Shown here in pieces: positions 26,659-35,055 of a DNA stretch of 64,000 bases. Source of the stretch: SZUA-430 sp044220975 (GTDB lineage Bacteria; Pseudomonadota; Alphaproteobacteria; Micropepsales; Micropepsaceae). A program made the translations under genes and the position numbers. Position 1 is the stretch's first letter. Each line of letters opens with the position of its first letter. The stretch spans positions 30,617-94,616 of the forward strand of contig JBGAPZ010000012.1 of assembly GCA_044220975.1 (NCBI GenBank), in the 5' to 3' direction. Below the pieces are notes generated by a model that worked only from the letters and a program-made list of their open reading frames with translations, did not search any database and was not told the DNA's origin.

Positions 26659-27399
26659 ATGGCCGGCCATAGTCAATTCAAGAACATCATGTTCCGCAAG
26701 GGCGCGCAGGATGCGAAGCGCTCGAAGCTGTTTTCCAAGCTCGCGCGCGAAATCACGATCGCAGCCAAAAGCGGTCTGCCGGACCCGGACAAGAACCCGA
26801 AACTCCGCGCGGCCATGATCGCGGCGCGCAAGGAAAGCATGCCGAGGGACAACATCGAGCGCGCGATCAAAAAAGCAGCCGGTCCCGACTTGGACAACTT
26901 CGAAGAGGTTCGTTACGAGGGCCGTGGCCCCGGCGGCGTTGCGATGATCGTTGAGGCTTTGACCGACAACCGCAACCGGACGGCTGGCGATGTGCGGTCT
27001 CTGTTCACGAAGTACGGCGGCCAGGCGGGCGAAACGGTGGCCTATATGTTCGACCGTCTAGGCCAAATCCAATACCCGGCTAGCGTCGCGAGCGCAGAAG
27101 CCATGCTCGACGCCGCAATCGAAGCCGGCGCGGACGATTGTCAAACGTCCGACCAAACACACGACCTCTTCTGCAAGCCGGACGATTTGAACGAAGTCTC
27201 CCGCGCGCTGGAGAAAAAGTACGGCCCGCCCGCGATGGCGAAGTTCGTCTGGCGCCCGCAAACAAGCGTGCCCGTCGAAGGCGAAGCCGCCGAAACGCTG
27301 ATCAAACTCCTCGACGCCCTCGACGACCACGACGACGTGCAAACCGTCTACGCGAACTTCGAAATGTCCGACGCCACGATGGCGAAGCTGACCGCGTGA
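26659..27399 (+). CDS. YebC/PmpR family protein
   Basis: A 246-residue protein starting MAGHSQFKNIMFRKGAQDAK, the strict N-terminal signature of YebC/TACO1, with SGLPDPDKNPKLRAAM and YEGRGPGGVAMIVE. Long described as transcription regulators, recent work on the family points to relief of ribosome stalling at polyproline. The ATG at 26659 follows a weak ribosome site. In many bacteria yebC directly precedes ruvC; here five unrelated genes lie between. Confidence 0.93.
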   Translation: MAGHSQFKNIMFRKGAQDAKRSKLFSKLAREITIAAKSGLPDPDKNPKLRAAMIAARKESMPRDNIERAIKKAAGPDLDNFEEVRYEGRGPGGVAMIVEALTDNRNRTAGDVRSLFTKYGGQAGETVAYMFDRLGQIQYPASVASAEAMLDAAIEAGADDCQTSDQTHDLFCKPDDLNEVSRALEKKYGPPAMAKFVWRPQTSVPVEGEAAETLIKLLDALDDHDDVQTVYANFEMSDATMAKLTA

Positions 27400-27887
27400 C
27401 GGGGGATTGGCGCGTGCTCGCAGCTTGTGCGGCGCTGGGCCTCCTACTGACCGCATTATTCGTTTATCTCGCCGCGCAAGGTGAAGCGCACGGTCTTCCG
27501 GATCGCGCGCAGCTGAAGGAACTGCAAGGCACGTTAAGCCACGTCGCCAAGAACAAATACGACGTAGAGTTCCGCCTCGAACCATGGAAGGCGACATTCC
27601 AATATCCCACCAAAGCGCGTGCGCTGCCGAGTATTGCCGCCGCATTGCGCGAAGGCGACCCTGCGACGGTGCTCGTCGATGGGTCGACGTTTGTCGATGG
27701 CGAGGAAGAGCGCGCGACGATCTTTGCGCTGACAGTCGACGGCAAGATCGTCCGCAAGTTCGCCGATGTCGAGCATGCTTGGCGCGCCGACAACCGCGTA
27801 TTCTATTGGCTGATCGCCGTCTTCGGTCCCGCGACCGTCGCGCTCAGTGCGGCGGCGTTCTACCAGCGCCGCAACGGCATTGCTTAG
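27396..27887 (+). CDS. Unknown two-helix membrane protein
   Basis: A 163-residue protein starting with GTG inside the yebC stop (GTGA), so its translation is coupled to yebC. It has a transmembrane helix at about 5-24, a soluble extracytoplasmic part with LQGTLSHVAKNKYDVEFRLEPW, and a second helix at about 133-152. The topology (helix, beta-rich loop, helix) resembles DUF3592-type proteins, but I see no diagnostic motif and make no family claim. Confidence 0.65.
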   Translation: MTGDWRVLAACAALGLLLTALFVYLAAQGEAHGLPDRAQLKELQGTLSHVAKNKYDVEFRLEPWKATFQYPTKARALPSIAAALREGDPATVLVDGSTFVDGEEERATIFALTVDGKIVRKFADVEHAWRADNRVFYWLIAVFGPATVALSAAAFYQRRNGIA

Positions 27888-27895
27888 ACGCACAG

Positions 27896-27976
27896 AAGGC
27901 ACGACGCGCCGCAGCATCGTGCCTTCAAGTCCAACGGCACGGTGGCTCAGGGAGAGAAAGCGCCGCCACCGTTGGA
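27896..27976. terminator. Convergent-gene terminator region
   Basis: AAGGCACGA (27896-27904) pairs perfectly with TCGTGCCTT (27917-27925). A second, bulged hairpin follows at about 27931-27976 (CCAA/TTGG and CGGTGGC/GCCACCG). They fill the gap between two convergent genes. No strong T-tract is present. Confidence 0.45.
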
Positions 27977-27981
27977 ATATG

Positions 27982-28776
27982 TCAGTAGCGCACTGGCGCG
28001 CGGCGCGAGAGTTGCTCGGCCGTCATCGTAGTGCGCAGCGGCTCGCCACCGCGTGTGAATGTCAGCGACGACACCATAACCGACACGAGCTTCGCGCTGG
28101 GTCCTTTGACCGACAGGATCGCATAGCGCGCTTCGCCGACCGGCGAGAGAAGGATGTCGTGTACCGTGGCAACTTCTTGACCGTCGGGTCCGACCACGCG
28201 CGATGACAACAATCGCGATACGGTCTTGACAGCCGGATCCTTGAAGCTCGCGTTCATCGCTTCGATGCGCGAGACGAAAGCGCCGTCCGCGGCGTTGTCG
28301 ATCTGGCCTTCGGTGACGTTCGTGCGTGCATGCAAGGTGCCGTCCGGCGCCCGCGATACCGTGATAAGGCGCGGCTTCACCGCAACCTTGTCGGCACCGA
28401 TGCCCAAGAAGCCGCCATCTTCGACGACGAACGCATCTAGATAGTTGTCCTTGCCGACCACCACGTCGCTGATGCGGCCGACGCGTTCCTTTTGCTGCAC
28501 ATTTTCAACCGACGTGCCGATCAGCTGCTTGCCGGAAAGCGAGCCGGGCAGGGCCGCGGGAAGCACGATCTCTTTCGTGCCTTCCATAAGCGAATCGTAC
28601 GCTTTGACGGTGGCGTTCCAGGCGTCGCGGGCACCCTTCTTTAAGGCGTTCCATGCGTCGCGCGCCGCATCGGCGATCTGTTCGCCGGTGGTCTTGGTTG
28701 TATCCGCCGCAAGCGCCGGCGCTGGTATCGTGGACAGCAGGCTAAGCGCCGCGAAGGCGGCCAGCAATTTCCTCAT
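27982..28776 (-). CDS. Exported PRC-barrel protein
   Basis: A 264-residue protein with a signal peptide (MRKLLAAFAALSLLSTIPAPALA). A helical repeat (DAARDAWNALKKGARDAWNA) follows, then two PRC-barrel-like units: SGKQLIGTSVENVQQKERVGRISDVVV and SRLLSSRVVGPDGQEVATVHDILL. PRC barrels bind RNA or protein partners; exported versions in alphaproteobacteria are of unknown role. ATG 28776 is chosen because AGGAG lies six bases upstream; the ATG two codons earlier abuts that site. Confidence 0.75.
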   Translation of the reverse strand: MRKLLAAFAALSLLSTIPAPALAADTTKTTGEQIADAARDAWNALKKGARDAWNATVKAYDSLMEGTKEIVLPAALPGSLSGKQLIGTSVENVQQKERVGRISDVVVGKDNYLDAFVVEDGGFLGIGADKVAVKPRLITVSRAPDGTLHARTNVTEGQIDNAADGAFVSRIEAMNASFKDPAVKTVSRLLSSRVVGPDGQEVATVHDILLSPVGEARYAILSVKGPSAKLVSVMVSSLTFTRGGEPLRTTMTAEQLSRRAPVRY

Positions 28777-28938
28777 CGTCATCTCCTGCAAAAACCCTCA
28801 CGCGAAAACGCCAGGGCGCAAATCGATAAACGCGCAAGGAACTCACCGGTTCCGCTGAGGAATCTGCATCGCAATGCAGCGTATCGGCGAAGGCTTGGAA
28901 CCATGTCGCCGCGCAAGCATTTGGCGGCTTTTTCGGAG

Positions 28939-29292
28939 CTAACGCACGCGCGAACACACGAAGTCGAGCAGTTCTTCGCCCATCGTGCCGGGGATGACTT
29001 TCACGCCTTTCGCCCGCCAGTCGCTTTCGTATTGCATCGAGTACGAGGAATAAGAGAGCCGCTTTGCGCAATCGACGGCAGCCTTCTGCGGCGTGTTCGG
29101 GCCATCCTCGTCGTGGTGATACTTCTCTTTCTCAAGGAACGTGACTAGCCCGTCGCTTTCCTTGGTAATGCTGTCCACATCGATCAGCGTCGTGTGATGC
29201 GTATCTTGCCAGTCTTCGGCCCGCGCGCCGTTGGCCGCGAAAACCGCAAACAAAATGAAAAGCGCGATGCGCGCGACATGCATTGGCGTCAT
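28939..29292 (-). CDS. Small exported protein, surface-adhesin-E-like
   Basis: A 117-residue protein with a signal peptide ending GARA (about residue 24). The mature part reads IDVDSITKESDGLVTFLEKEKYH, ends with TMGEELLDFVCSRVR, and has two cysteines likely forming a disulfide. This layout (short residue-level D-S-I motif, strand-rich core, C-terminal Cys) resembles the surface-adhesin protein E fold of many small proteobacterial exported proteins. That resemblance is by eye. GGAG lies nine bases before ATG 29292. Confidence 0.55.
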   Translation of the reverse strand: MTPMHVARIALFILFAVFAANGARAEDWQDTHHTTLIDVDSITKESDGLVTFLEKEKYHHDEDGPNTPQKAAVDCAKRLSYSSYSMQYESDWRAKGVKVIPGTMGEELLDFVCSRVR

Positions 29293-29317
29293 GGCGGTGT
29301 CTCCTGCAGTGTGATGG

Positions 29318-29773
29318 CTACTCGGGCGTCACGGTCCCCTTATCGATGTTCACGCGCACACGCGCCACGCCGCCGCGATTGCGAATGCCGTCAACATAGA
29401 GCTGATACGGAAACTCGATCAGCAAGCCGCGCCCAGCGTCATAGCGCGTGCGCAGCCGCTGAAAATCGATGCCGACGAAGCCCATTGCATCCTTGTCGCC
29501 GACGATGCGGCAAATCCGGCCCTCGTCCATGCCCTCGACCGCATTGGCTCGGTCGGGGAGGAGAATGAGCAGGTGTTGGCTACAGCAAACGGGCTCCCCG
29601 CCCGTGTCGAGCACCGCCACGCGGACATTGTTGTTGTAGAACGACCGGATGTTCTTCTCCCACGGTTCGGCGATCGAGCGAACGTCGGCCGCGTAGTCGC
29701 ACGGGCGAACTTGAACGGCGGCGGCCGGCAAGGTGGCCGCCAAGAACGCTGCAGCGGCAAAGAATGGGCGCAT
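29318..29773 (-). CDS. Unknown exported protein
   Basis: A 151-residue protein with signal peptide MRPFFAAAAFLAATLPAAA. The mature part has four cysteines (VRPCDY, PVCCSQ, GRICRI) and a closing strand FPYQLYVDGIRNRGGVARVRV. I recognise no family. The upstream in-frame GTG at 29842 would add 23 residues without sense. It sits 25 bases upstream of the adhesin-E-like gene on the same strand and is divergent from ruvC. Confidence 0.6.
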   Translation of the reverse strand: MRPFFAAAAFLAATLPAAAVQVRPCDYAADVRSIAEPWEKNIRSFYNNNVRVAVLDTGGEPVCCSQHLLILLPDRANAVEGMDEGRICRIVGDKDAMGFVGIDFQRLRTRYDAGRGLLIEFPYQLYVDGIRNRGGVARVRVNIDKGTVTPE

Positions 29774-29890
29774 GAAAGTTCCCTTGTTGAAGCACGCGAA
29801 ATTCTGGACGCACTGTGCACCAAAGTCAGCAACAGCAGTCACCGAATCGCGCTATGGTCTCAGCGGAACATTTAGTGTACAAGGCCGTCG

Positions 29891-30415
29891 ATGACGCCCC
29901 TCAACGTCACCCGCATCTTAGGGCTCGATCCAGGCCTCCGCCGCACCGGCTGGGGCGTGATCGAACGCGACGGTTCGAGGCTCAAATTCATCGAATGCGG
30001 TGTGGTCACTTCGGACAGCGAGATGGCCCTGGCTGACCGCCTGGTCGCCTTGCATGAAGGGCTGCTGAACGTGATCGAGCGCCTTCGCCCGGAAGCCGCC
30101 GCCGTCGAACAGACGTTCGTCAACAAAGACCCGGTCGCCACGCTGAAGCTCGGTCAGGCTCGTGCGATTGCCTTGTTGGTGCCGGCGCGAGCAGGGCTCA
30201 CCGTCGCCGAATACGCGCCGAACCAGGTGAAGAAGTCCGTCGTCGGCGTCGGCCATGCAGACAAGGATCAGGTGCACGCGATGGTGAAAATCCTGCTGCC
30301 CCAATCCAACGCTAAGGGACCGGACGCGGCCGACGCGCTCGCCATCGCTATAACCCACGCCCACATGTCAGAAAGCAGCGACCGCATGTCCTCGCTGATG
30401 GCAAGGGCGCGTTAG
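29891..30415 (+). CDS. ruvC: Crossover junction endodeoxyribonuclease RuvC
   Basis: A 174-residue resolvase. The four catalytic acidic residues are visible: Asp13 in LGLDPG, Glu73 in AVEQTF, and Asp145 and Asp148 in GPDAADAL. It cuts Holliday junctions bound to RuvAB. It starts a ruvC-ruvA-ruvB run, ten bases before ruvA. Confidence 0.96.
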   Translation: MTPLNVTRILGLDPGLRRTGWGVIERDGSRLKFIECGVVTSDSEMALADRLVALHEGLLNVIERLRPEAAAVEQTFVNKDPVATLKLGQARAIALLVPARAGLTVAEYAPNQVKKSVVGVGHADKDQVHAMVKILLPQSNAKGPDAADALAIAITHAHMSESSDRMSSLMARAR

Positions 30416-30425
30416 GAACAACGAT

Positions 30426-31049
30426 ATGATCGGCAAACTCACCGGCATCATCGACGAAATCGGTACCGACATGGCGGTTATCGACGTCGGCGGTGTCGGC
30501 TACGTCGTCCACTGCGCGGCGCGCGTGCTCTCCAACCTGCCGCAGCCGGGCCAGCGCGCGACGCTGTTCGTCGAAACGCAAATGCGCGAGGACGCGATCA
30601 GACTCTTCGGCTTCACGACCAGCGAAGAACGCGAGTGGTTTCGCCTCATGCAAACCGTGCAAGGCGTGGGCGCGAAGGTCGCCCTATCGATCTTGAGCAG
30701 CATGAGCGTCCCTGACCTCGCCCGCGCCGTCGCATTCGAAGACAAAGCAGCGGTGGGCAGGGCGCAAGGCGTCGGCCCGAAACTCGCAGCCCGCATCACG
30801 GCCGAACTCAAAGACAAGGCGGCAGCCATCTCCGCGCCGCTGCACATCGCAAGAGGTGACGGTACAGTCGTCGGCTTCACAAAACCGCAAGGCGCAGCAG
30901 CCGAAGCGGTGTCTGCGCTCGTCAACCTCGGCTACAGCCAAGCCCAAGCGAGCCAAGCGATCGCAACCGTCGTCGCCCGCGAAGGCAAAGAACTCCCGCT
31001 TCAAGCGATGATCCGCGAAGGCCTTCGCGCCTTGTCGAGCGCGGCGTGA
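30426..31049 (+). CDS. ruvA: Holliday junction helicase subunit RuvA
   Basis: A 207-residue protein: OB-fold N-terminus (MIGKLTGIIDEIGTDMAVIDVGGVGY), two helix-hairpin-helix motifs (VQGVGAKVALSIL and AQGVGPKLAARITAELKDK) and the C-terminal RuvB-binding domain (AVSALVNLGYSQAQASQAI). It tetramerises on four-way junctions. The gap to ruvB contains a palindromic repeat. Confidence 0.95.
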   Translation: MIGKLTGIIDEIGTDMAVIDVGGVGYVVHCAARVLSNLPQPGQRATLFVETQMREDAIRLFGFTTSEEREWFRLMQTVQGVGAKVALSILSSMSVPDLARAVAFEDKAAVGRAQGVGPKLAARITAELKDKAAAISAPLHIARGDGTVVGFTKPQGAAAEAVSALVNLGYSQAQASQAIATVVAREGKELPLQAMIREGLRALSSAA

Positions 31050-31083
31050 TAATGACGTTATCCAATCTGTTAAATAATAAGGT

Positions 31084-31169
31084 CGTCATGGCCGGCCTCC
31101 GAGCCGGCCACCCAGGGTCGGTGCTCAAGCGTGTGTCCCTGGGTGGCCGGGTCAAGCCCGGCCATGACG
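31084..31169. repeat. Palindromic intergenic repeat (alphaproteobacterial type)
   Basis: An 86-bp imperfect inverted repeat between ruvA and ruvB. CGTCATGGCCGG at its left end matches CCGGCCATGACG at its right end, with CCCAGGG and CCCTGGG inside, plus GGCCGGG/CCCGGCC blocks. The GTCATGGCCGGGCTTGACCCGGCCA type is widespread in intergenic regions of alphaproteobacteria. Only one copy is in the window. It could fold as a strong cruciform or RNA hairpin. Confidence 0.85.
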
Positions 31170-31179
31170 AGGGCATTTG

Positions 31180-32235
31180 ATGACCAAACCCAACCGCCTC
31201 ATCACACCCGAAACGCGCGACGACGACGCGGGTGAAGCGTCGCTTCGCCCGCAGACACTCGCTGAGTTCATCGGTCAAGACCAAGCGCGCGCGAATCTGA
31301 AAGTCTTTATCGACGCCGCGCGCGGCCGCAACGAAGCGCTGGATCACGTGCTTCTCGCGGGCCCGCCGGGCCTTGGCAAAACGACGATGGCTCAGATCGT
31401 CGCCCGCGAACTCGGCGTCAACTTCCGCTCGACGTCAGGGCCCGTAATCGCGCGCGCGGGCGACCTGGCTGCGATCCTGACGAACTTGCAACCGCGCGAC
31501 GTGCTCTTCATCGACGAGATCCACCGCCTAAACCCCGCGGTCGAAGAAATCCTCTATCCGGCGATGGAGGATTTTCAACTCGACCTCATCATCGGTGAAG
31601 GCCCGGCAGCGCGCACGGTGAAGATCGACTTGGCACCGTTCACGCTCGTCGGCGCGACGACGCGTTCCGGCATGATCACCAAGCCGTTGCGCGACCGCTT
31701 CGGCATTCCGCTGCGCCTCGAGTTCTACAAAGTCGAAGACTTGATCGAGATCGTAAGCCGCGGCGCGCGAATTCTAAGTCTGCCGCTCACCCCCGACGCC
31801 TCCCGCGAAATCGCAGCGCGCTCGCGTGGCACGCCCCGCATCGCCGGCCGCCTGCTGCGCCGCATCCGCGACTTCGCGGCCGTGGCCAAGATGGCAAAGG
31901 TGGACGCGAAAGCTGCCGACGAAGCGCTGACGCGCCTCGAAGTCGACAAGCGTGGCCTCGACAATTTCGATCGGCGCTACCTGAAGATCATCATCGACAA
32001 CTACAACGGCGGCCCCGTCGGCGTCGAAACGCTGTCCGCCGCACTCGGCGAACCGCGCGACGCGCTCGAAGAAATCATTGAACCGTTCCTGCTACAGGAA
32101 GGCTTCGTCCAACGCACGCCGCGCGGACGCATGGCGGCGGGTATGGCCTACACGCATCTTGGCCTCACACCGCCGAAGGCGACGACGCAGCAAACGCTGT
32201 TCGATACCGCGCGCGACGAGGACGCCGATGTCTGA
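31180..32235 (+). CDS. ruvB: Holliday junction branch-migration ATPase RuvB
   Basis: A 351-residue AAA+ motor. Motifs: LLAGPPGLGKTTMA (Walker A), LFIDEIHRLN (Walker B), the sensor GATTRSGM and the C-terminal winged helix ending VQRTPRGRMA. ATG 31180 is taken as start; the TTG immediately before it is also in frame. The ribosome site GAGGG (31169-31173) begins on the last base of the intergenic repeat. The stop overlaps ybgC by eight bases. Confidence 0.96.
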   Translation: MTKPNRLITPETRDDDAGEASLRPQTLAEFIGQDQARANLKVFIDAARGRNEALDHVLLAGPPGLGKTTMAQIVARELGVNFRSTSGPVIARAGDLAAILTNLQPRDVLFIDEIHRLNPAVEEILYPAMEDFQLDLIIGEGPAARTVKIDLAPFTLVGATTRSGMITKPLRDRFGIPLRLEFYKVEDLIEIVSRGARILSLPLTPDASREIAARSRGTPRIAGRLLRRIRDFAAVAKMAKVDAKAADEALTRLEVDKRGLDNFDRRYLKIIIDNYNGGPVGVETLSAALGEPRDALEEIIEPFLLQEGFVQRTPRGRMAAGMAYTHLGLTPPKATTQQTLFDTARDEDADV

Positions 32236-32665
32236 GCCCACGATGGGCCGTTTTGACGGCAAGACGCATATCTTGCCGGCGCGCGTCTACTACGAAGACA
32301 CCGACGTTTCCGGCATCGTCTATCATGCGAACTATCTGCGCATGATGGAACGCGGACGCAGCGAATTCCTGCGTCTCATCGGCATCCACCACATGGTGAT
32401 GATGGCGGGAGAAGAGCCCGTCGCCTGGACGATCCGCCGGATGGAAATCGACTACGCAAAACCCGCACGCCTCGACGACGCGCTGGAAATTCACACGCGC
32501 TACCGCACGCTGACGGGGGCAAGGCTCACCGGCGAACAATGGGTCAAATGCAAAGGCGTCGACCTCGTGACCGCCAAAATCGAAGCGGCGCTGATTACCA
32601 TGACCGGTAAGCCGCGCCGCATTCCTGAAGAGGTGAAGGCGAAGCTCGCCTCCTACCTGGATTAA
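32228..32665 (+). CDS. ybgC: Tol-Pal-associated acyl-CoA thioesterase YbgC
   Basis: A 145-residue hotdog-fold protein with the 4-hydroxybenzoyl-CoA-thioesterase pattern YYEDTDVSGIVYHANYLRMMERGR, in which the Asp of DVSGIVYH is catalytic. YbgC regularly starts the tol-pal operon. The ATG at 32228 overlaps ruvB; MGRFDGK five codons on is an alternative. Its stop abuts the convergent ompW stop base to base. Confidence 0.9.
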   Translation: MSEPTMGRFDGKTHILPARVYYEDTDVSGIVYHANYLRMMERGRSEFLRLIGIHHMVMMAGEEPVAWTIRRMEIDYAKPARLDDALEIHTRYRTLTGARLTGEQWVKCKGVDLVTAKIEAALITMTGKPRRIPEEVKAKLASYLD

Positions 32666-33310
32666 TTACCAGCGATACCCGAGACCGACGCCGACGATGA
32701 CGGGGTCGATGTCGACATTCGCGTGCACAAGGCCAGGCACGGTATCGAGGGTCGCCTCGGTGTTGATCCACACCTTCTTGACGTCGACGTTCAAGGTCCA
32801 GTTGCCGCCGATCGGAATATCGACGCCCGCCTGCAGCGCGAAGCCGAAGCTCGGATCGAATTCGGCGTGGTGCACGATCGGGTCGGCGTCGTCATGCCCG
32901 AAGAACATCGTGTAGTTCACGCCCGCGCCGATATAGGGACGGAAATCGGGATCGTCGGGCTGGAAGTGGTATTGCACCGTCAGCGTCGGCGGCAGCAACC
33001 AAACCGTGCCCAGATCGATGTTCGTCGGCTTGTGCGTAATCTTGTGTGGCGTCACGCCCAAGATCAGCTCCGCCGCCCAGTGCTCATCAAAGAAATAGGT
33101 GATGTCGAGTTCCGGAACGATCGACGTGTCGATGTCGACATCGCCGCCCAAGAGCGAAATATTGGCATCTTCGTCCGGCAGAACGGTAATCAGCCGTCCG
33201 CGCACCATCCAGGGGCCTTTGGCGTCCGCTTCGGCCGGAAAGGAGATTGCGGCAATGGATGCAGCGAGCGCGCAGCCTAAGGTGGCTGTGGCGAAGAGGC
33301 GGTTTGTCAT
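32666..33310 (-). CDS. OmpW-family outer-membrane protein
   Basis: A 214-residue protein with a signal peptide ending AEADA (about residue 30) and an eight-stranded beta-barrel pattern: WMVRGRLITVLPDEDA, VPELDITYFFDEHWAAELILG, LPPTLTVQYHF, FRPYIGAGVNYTMFF and the C-terminal VGLGYRW with terminal aromatic residue for BAM insertion. OmpW forms a small hydrophobic channel. It lies on the minus strand inside an otherwise plus-strand ruv-ybgC-tol cluster, so it looks inserted. Confidence 0.9.
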   Translation of the reverse strand: MTNRLFATATLGCALAASIAAISFPAEADAKGPWMVRGRLITVLPDEDANISLLGGDVDIDTSIVPELDITYFFDEHWAAELILGVTPHKITHKPTNIDLGTVWLLPPTLTVQYHFQPDDPDFRPYIGAGVNYTMFFGHDDADPIVHHAEFDPSFGFALQAGVDIPIGGNWTLNVDVKKVWINTEATLDTVPGLVHANVDIDPVIVGVGLGYRW

Positions 33311-33469
33311 GGGAACGGACTCCTAAGCGGCGTGGGTTGTCCCACGACTAGCCGTGCCTGCCGCCCACGGCCTTGACCTAGGTCAAACGAATTGGATTAC
33401 ACACTGCGCGTGTAAGTTTTGAGAAATTCACCCACGCTGCGTCCCGTATGACGTAGGGACATATTGGTG

Positions 33470-33859
33470 TCAGCGTGCGACGACTTGACACCGCTTTGCC
33501 TTGATCTTCGCGCCGTCCGAGGTCCGCGTCATCCAGAGCACTGGCCCGCTGCGCGACACATCGCGGAATTCGATCATCTCCGCTTCCTTGCGGCGGTCCG
33601 CTTCTTCGCTGATGTCTTCCATGATCAGCACCAAGCGCCCGCCGTTGTCGGCGATCGCCCACAAGCCCGTTCCCCACTCGTCGTAACTCGCTTTGCCGTC
33701 CGCTTGCAGCACCATCCCGTCCCCGCTCGCGCACGTTCCGTCGAACGACCACGTACCGGCGAAATAGGAACGCTGCGTGATGCGCTGCGGCGGCAGCATG
33801 TTCGCGTAAGCAGTCGCCGCACAACCAAAAGCAAAAAAAGCAACCGCAAACCCGCGCAT
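33470..33859 (-). CDS. Unknown small exported protein
   Basis: A 129-residue protein with a signal peptide MRGFAVAFFAFGCAATAYA. The mature part starts FAGTWSFDGTCASGDGMVLQADGKASYDEWGTG, a lipocalin-like or META-like opening, and ends RCQVVAR with two cysteines that could pair. No firm family call. It diverges from tolQ across a 311-bp gap and is downstream in direction of ompW on the same strand. Confidence 0.6.
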   Translation of the reverse strand: MRGFAVAFFAFGCAATAYANMLPPQRITQRSYFAGTWSFDGTCASGDGMVLQADGKASYDEWGTGLWAIADNGGRLVLIMEDISEEADRRKEAEMIEFRDVSRSGPVLWMTRTSDGAKIKAKRCQVVAR

Positions 33860-34170
33860 GAAACGATCTCCAGCGACAATCGACAGGTCCCACGATGCGC
33901 GAAGCGAGCGCGCCCTCGCAAGTTTTCCGTGCAGAGAAAGCGGCAAACAGGTGAAGTCGCTGTCATTTACGAGGGCTAGCTCTTGGCCTGCCAGACGGTT
34001 CGGGTTAGGGAAGCGTTAAGGGTTTGGGTGCATGGCACGGAAACCGCAGTTTTCTGCGCCCAAATTTCGACACGTTAGACGGGTCTAGTCGCGTCCTTCC
34101 TGGACCGTCCTTGTGGTCGCTGGGGGCCGCTTGCGGGGCGCGGCGTCATCACTGAGGGGAAGAAGGGTCT
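33860..34170. other. Divergent intergenic region before tolQ
   Basis: This 311-bp stretch lies between the divergent exported-protein gene and tolQ and holds no gene I can support. It must carry the tol operon promoter and the promoter of the minus-strand gene. The tolQ ribosome site (GGGGAAGAAGGG) is at its right end. I see no convincing consensus promoter, repeat or RNA. Confidence 0.5.
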
Positions 34171-35055
34171 ATGGAGTTTTCAACGCTCGCTCTCGTGCAT
34201 GATGCGGCGGCCTTTGCAAAGCCGCTGATCGCACTCGCCGACCATTGGACTCACGTTGCCGATTGGGCCCAAGCGCCAAGCGCGGCGCCGGTCGATCCGA
34301 CTCCCCAGACGATTCCCTTGGCGCCACCCGATGGCGCGCGCGATGCAGGCGCCGCGGCCGTAACGCCGGGCATAGATATGTCGCCGCTGACGCTCTTCAT
34401 GAAGGCCGACATCGTCGTGAAGGCCGTGATGAGCGTGCTGCTGTTTTCTTCCGTCTGGTCGTGGGCGATCATCATCGGCAAGTGGATGCGCATCGGCCGC
34501 GTCCGCGCCCAGGCCGAAAGGTTCGAGCAGGTCTTCTGGTCCGGCCGTTCGCTCGACGACGTCTATCAATCGCTCCAGGCGCGCAGCGAATCGCACCCGA
34601 TGGCGCACGTCTTCGTCGCTGCGATGCGCGAATGGAAACGCTCGTTCGAGAGCGGCACGGTCGCGACAGGTCTGTTGCCCAGCGTCAAGGACCGCATCAA
34701 CAAAGTTATGAACGTGACGATCGGGCGCGAAATCACGCGCCTCGAGTCCTCGTTGGGCTTCTTGGCGACGGTCGGCGTCAACGCGACGTTCATCGGCCTC
34801 TTTGGCACCGTTTGGGGCATCATGAATTCGTTCCGCTCGATCGCGGCAAGCCACGACACGTCGCTCGCCGTCGTCGCGCCGGGCATCGCGGAGGCGCTGT
34901 TCGCGACCGCCATGGGCTTGCTTGCCGCCATTCCCGCTTCGATTGCCTATAACCACCTCTCGACGTCGGTCGGCCGCATCGCAAGCCGCCTCGAAGCGTT
35001 CTCGGATGAATTCGCGGCCATCCTTTCGCGTCAACTCGACGAGAAGGCGCGCTAG
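34171..35055 (+). CDS. tolQ: TolQ proton-channel subunit with N-terminal extension
   Basis: A 294-residue protein. From about residue 67 it is a normal TolQ: LTLFMKADIVVKAVMSVLLFSSVWSWAIII (first helix), then SSLGFLATVGVNATFIGLFGTVWGIM and GIAEALFATAMGLLAAIPASIAYN (second and third helices). TolQR use proton flow to drive TolA during outer-membrane constriction. The first 66 residues are an Ala/Pro-rich extension not found in E. coli TolQ. ATG 34171 has a good ribosome site, and no strong site precedes the inner Met70, so the long form is preferred. Its stop is followed at once by tolR. Confidence 0.93.
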   Translation: MEFSTLALVHDAAAFAKPLIALADHWTHVADWAQAPSAAPVDPTPQTIPLAPPDGARDAGAAAVTPGIDMSPLTLFMKADIVVKAVMSVLLFSSVWSWAIIIGKWMRIGRVRAQAERFEQVFWSGRSLDDVYQSLQARSESHPMAHVFVAAMREWKRSFESGTVATGLLPSVKDRINKVMNVTIGREITRLESSLGFLATVGVNATFIGLFGTVWGIMNSFRSIAASHDTSLAVVAPGIAEALFATAMGLLAAIPASIAYNHLSTSVGRIASRLEAFSDEFAAILSRQLDEKAR

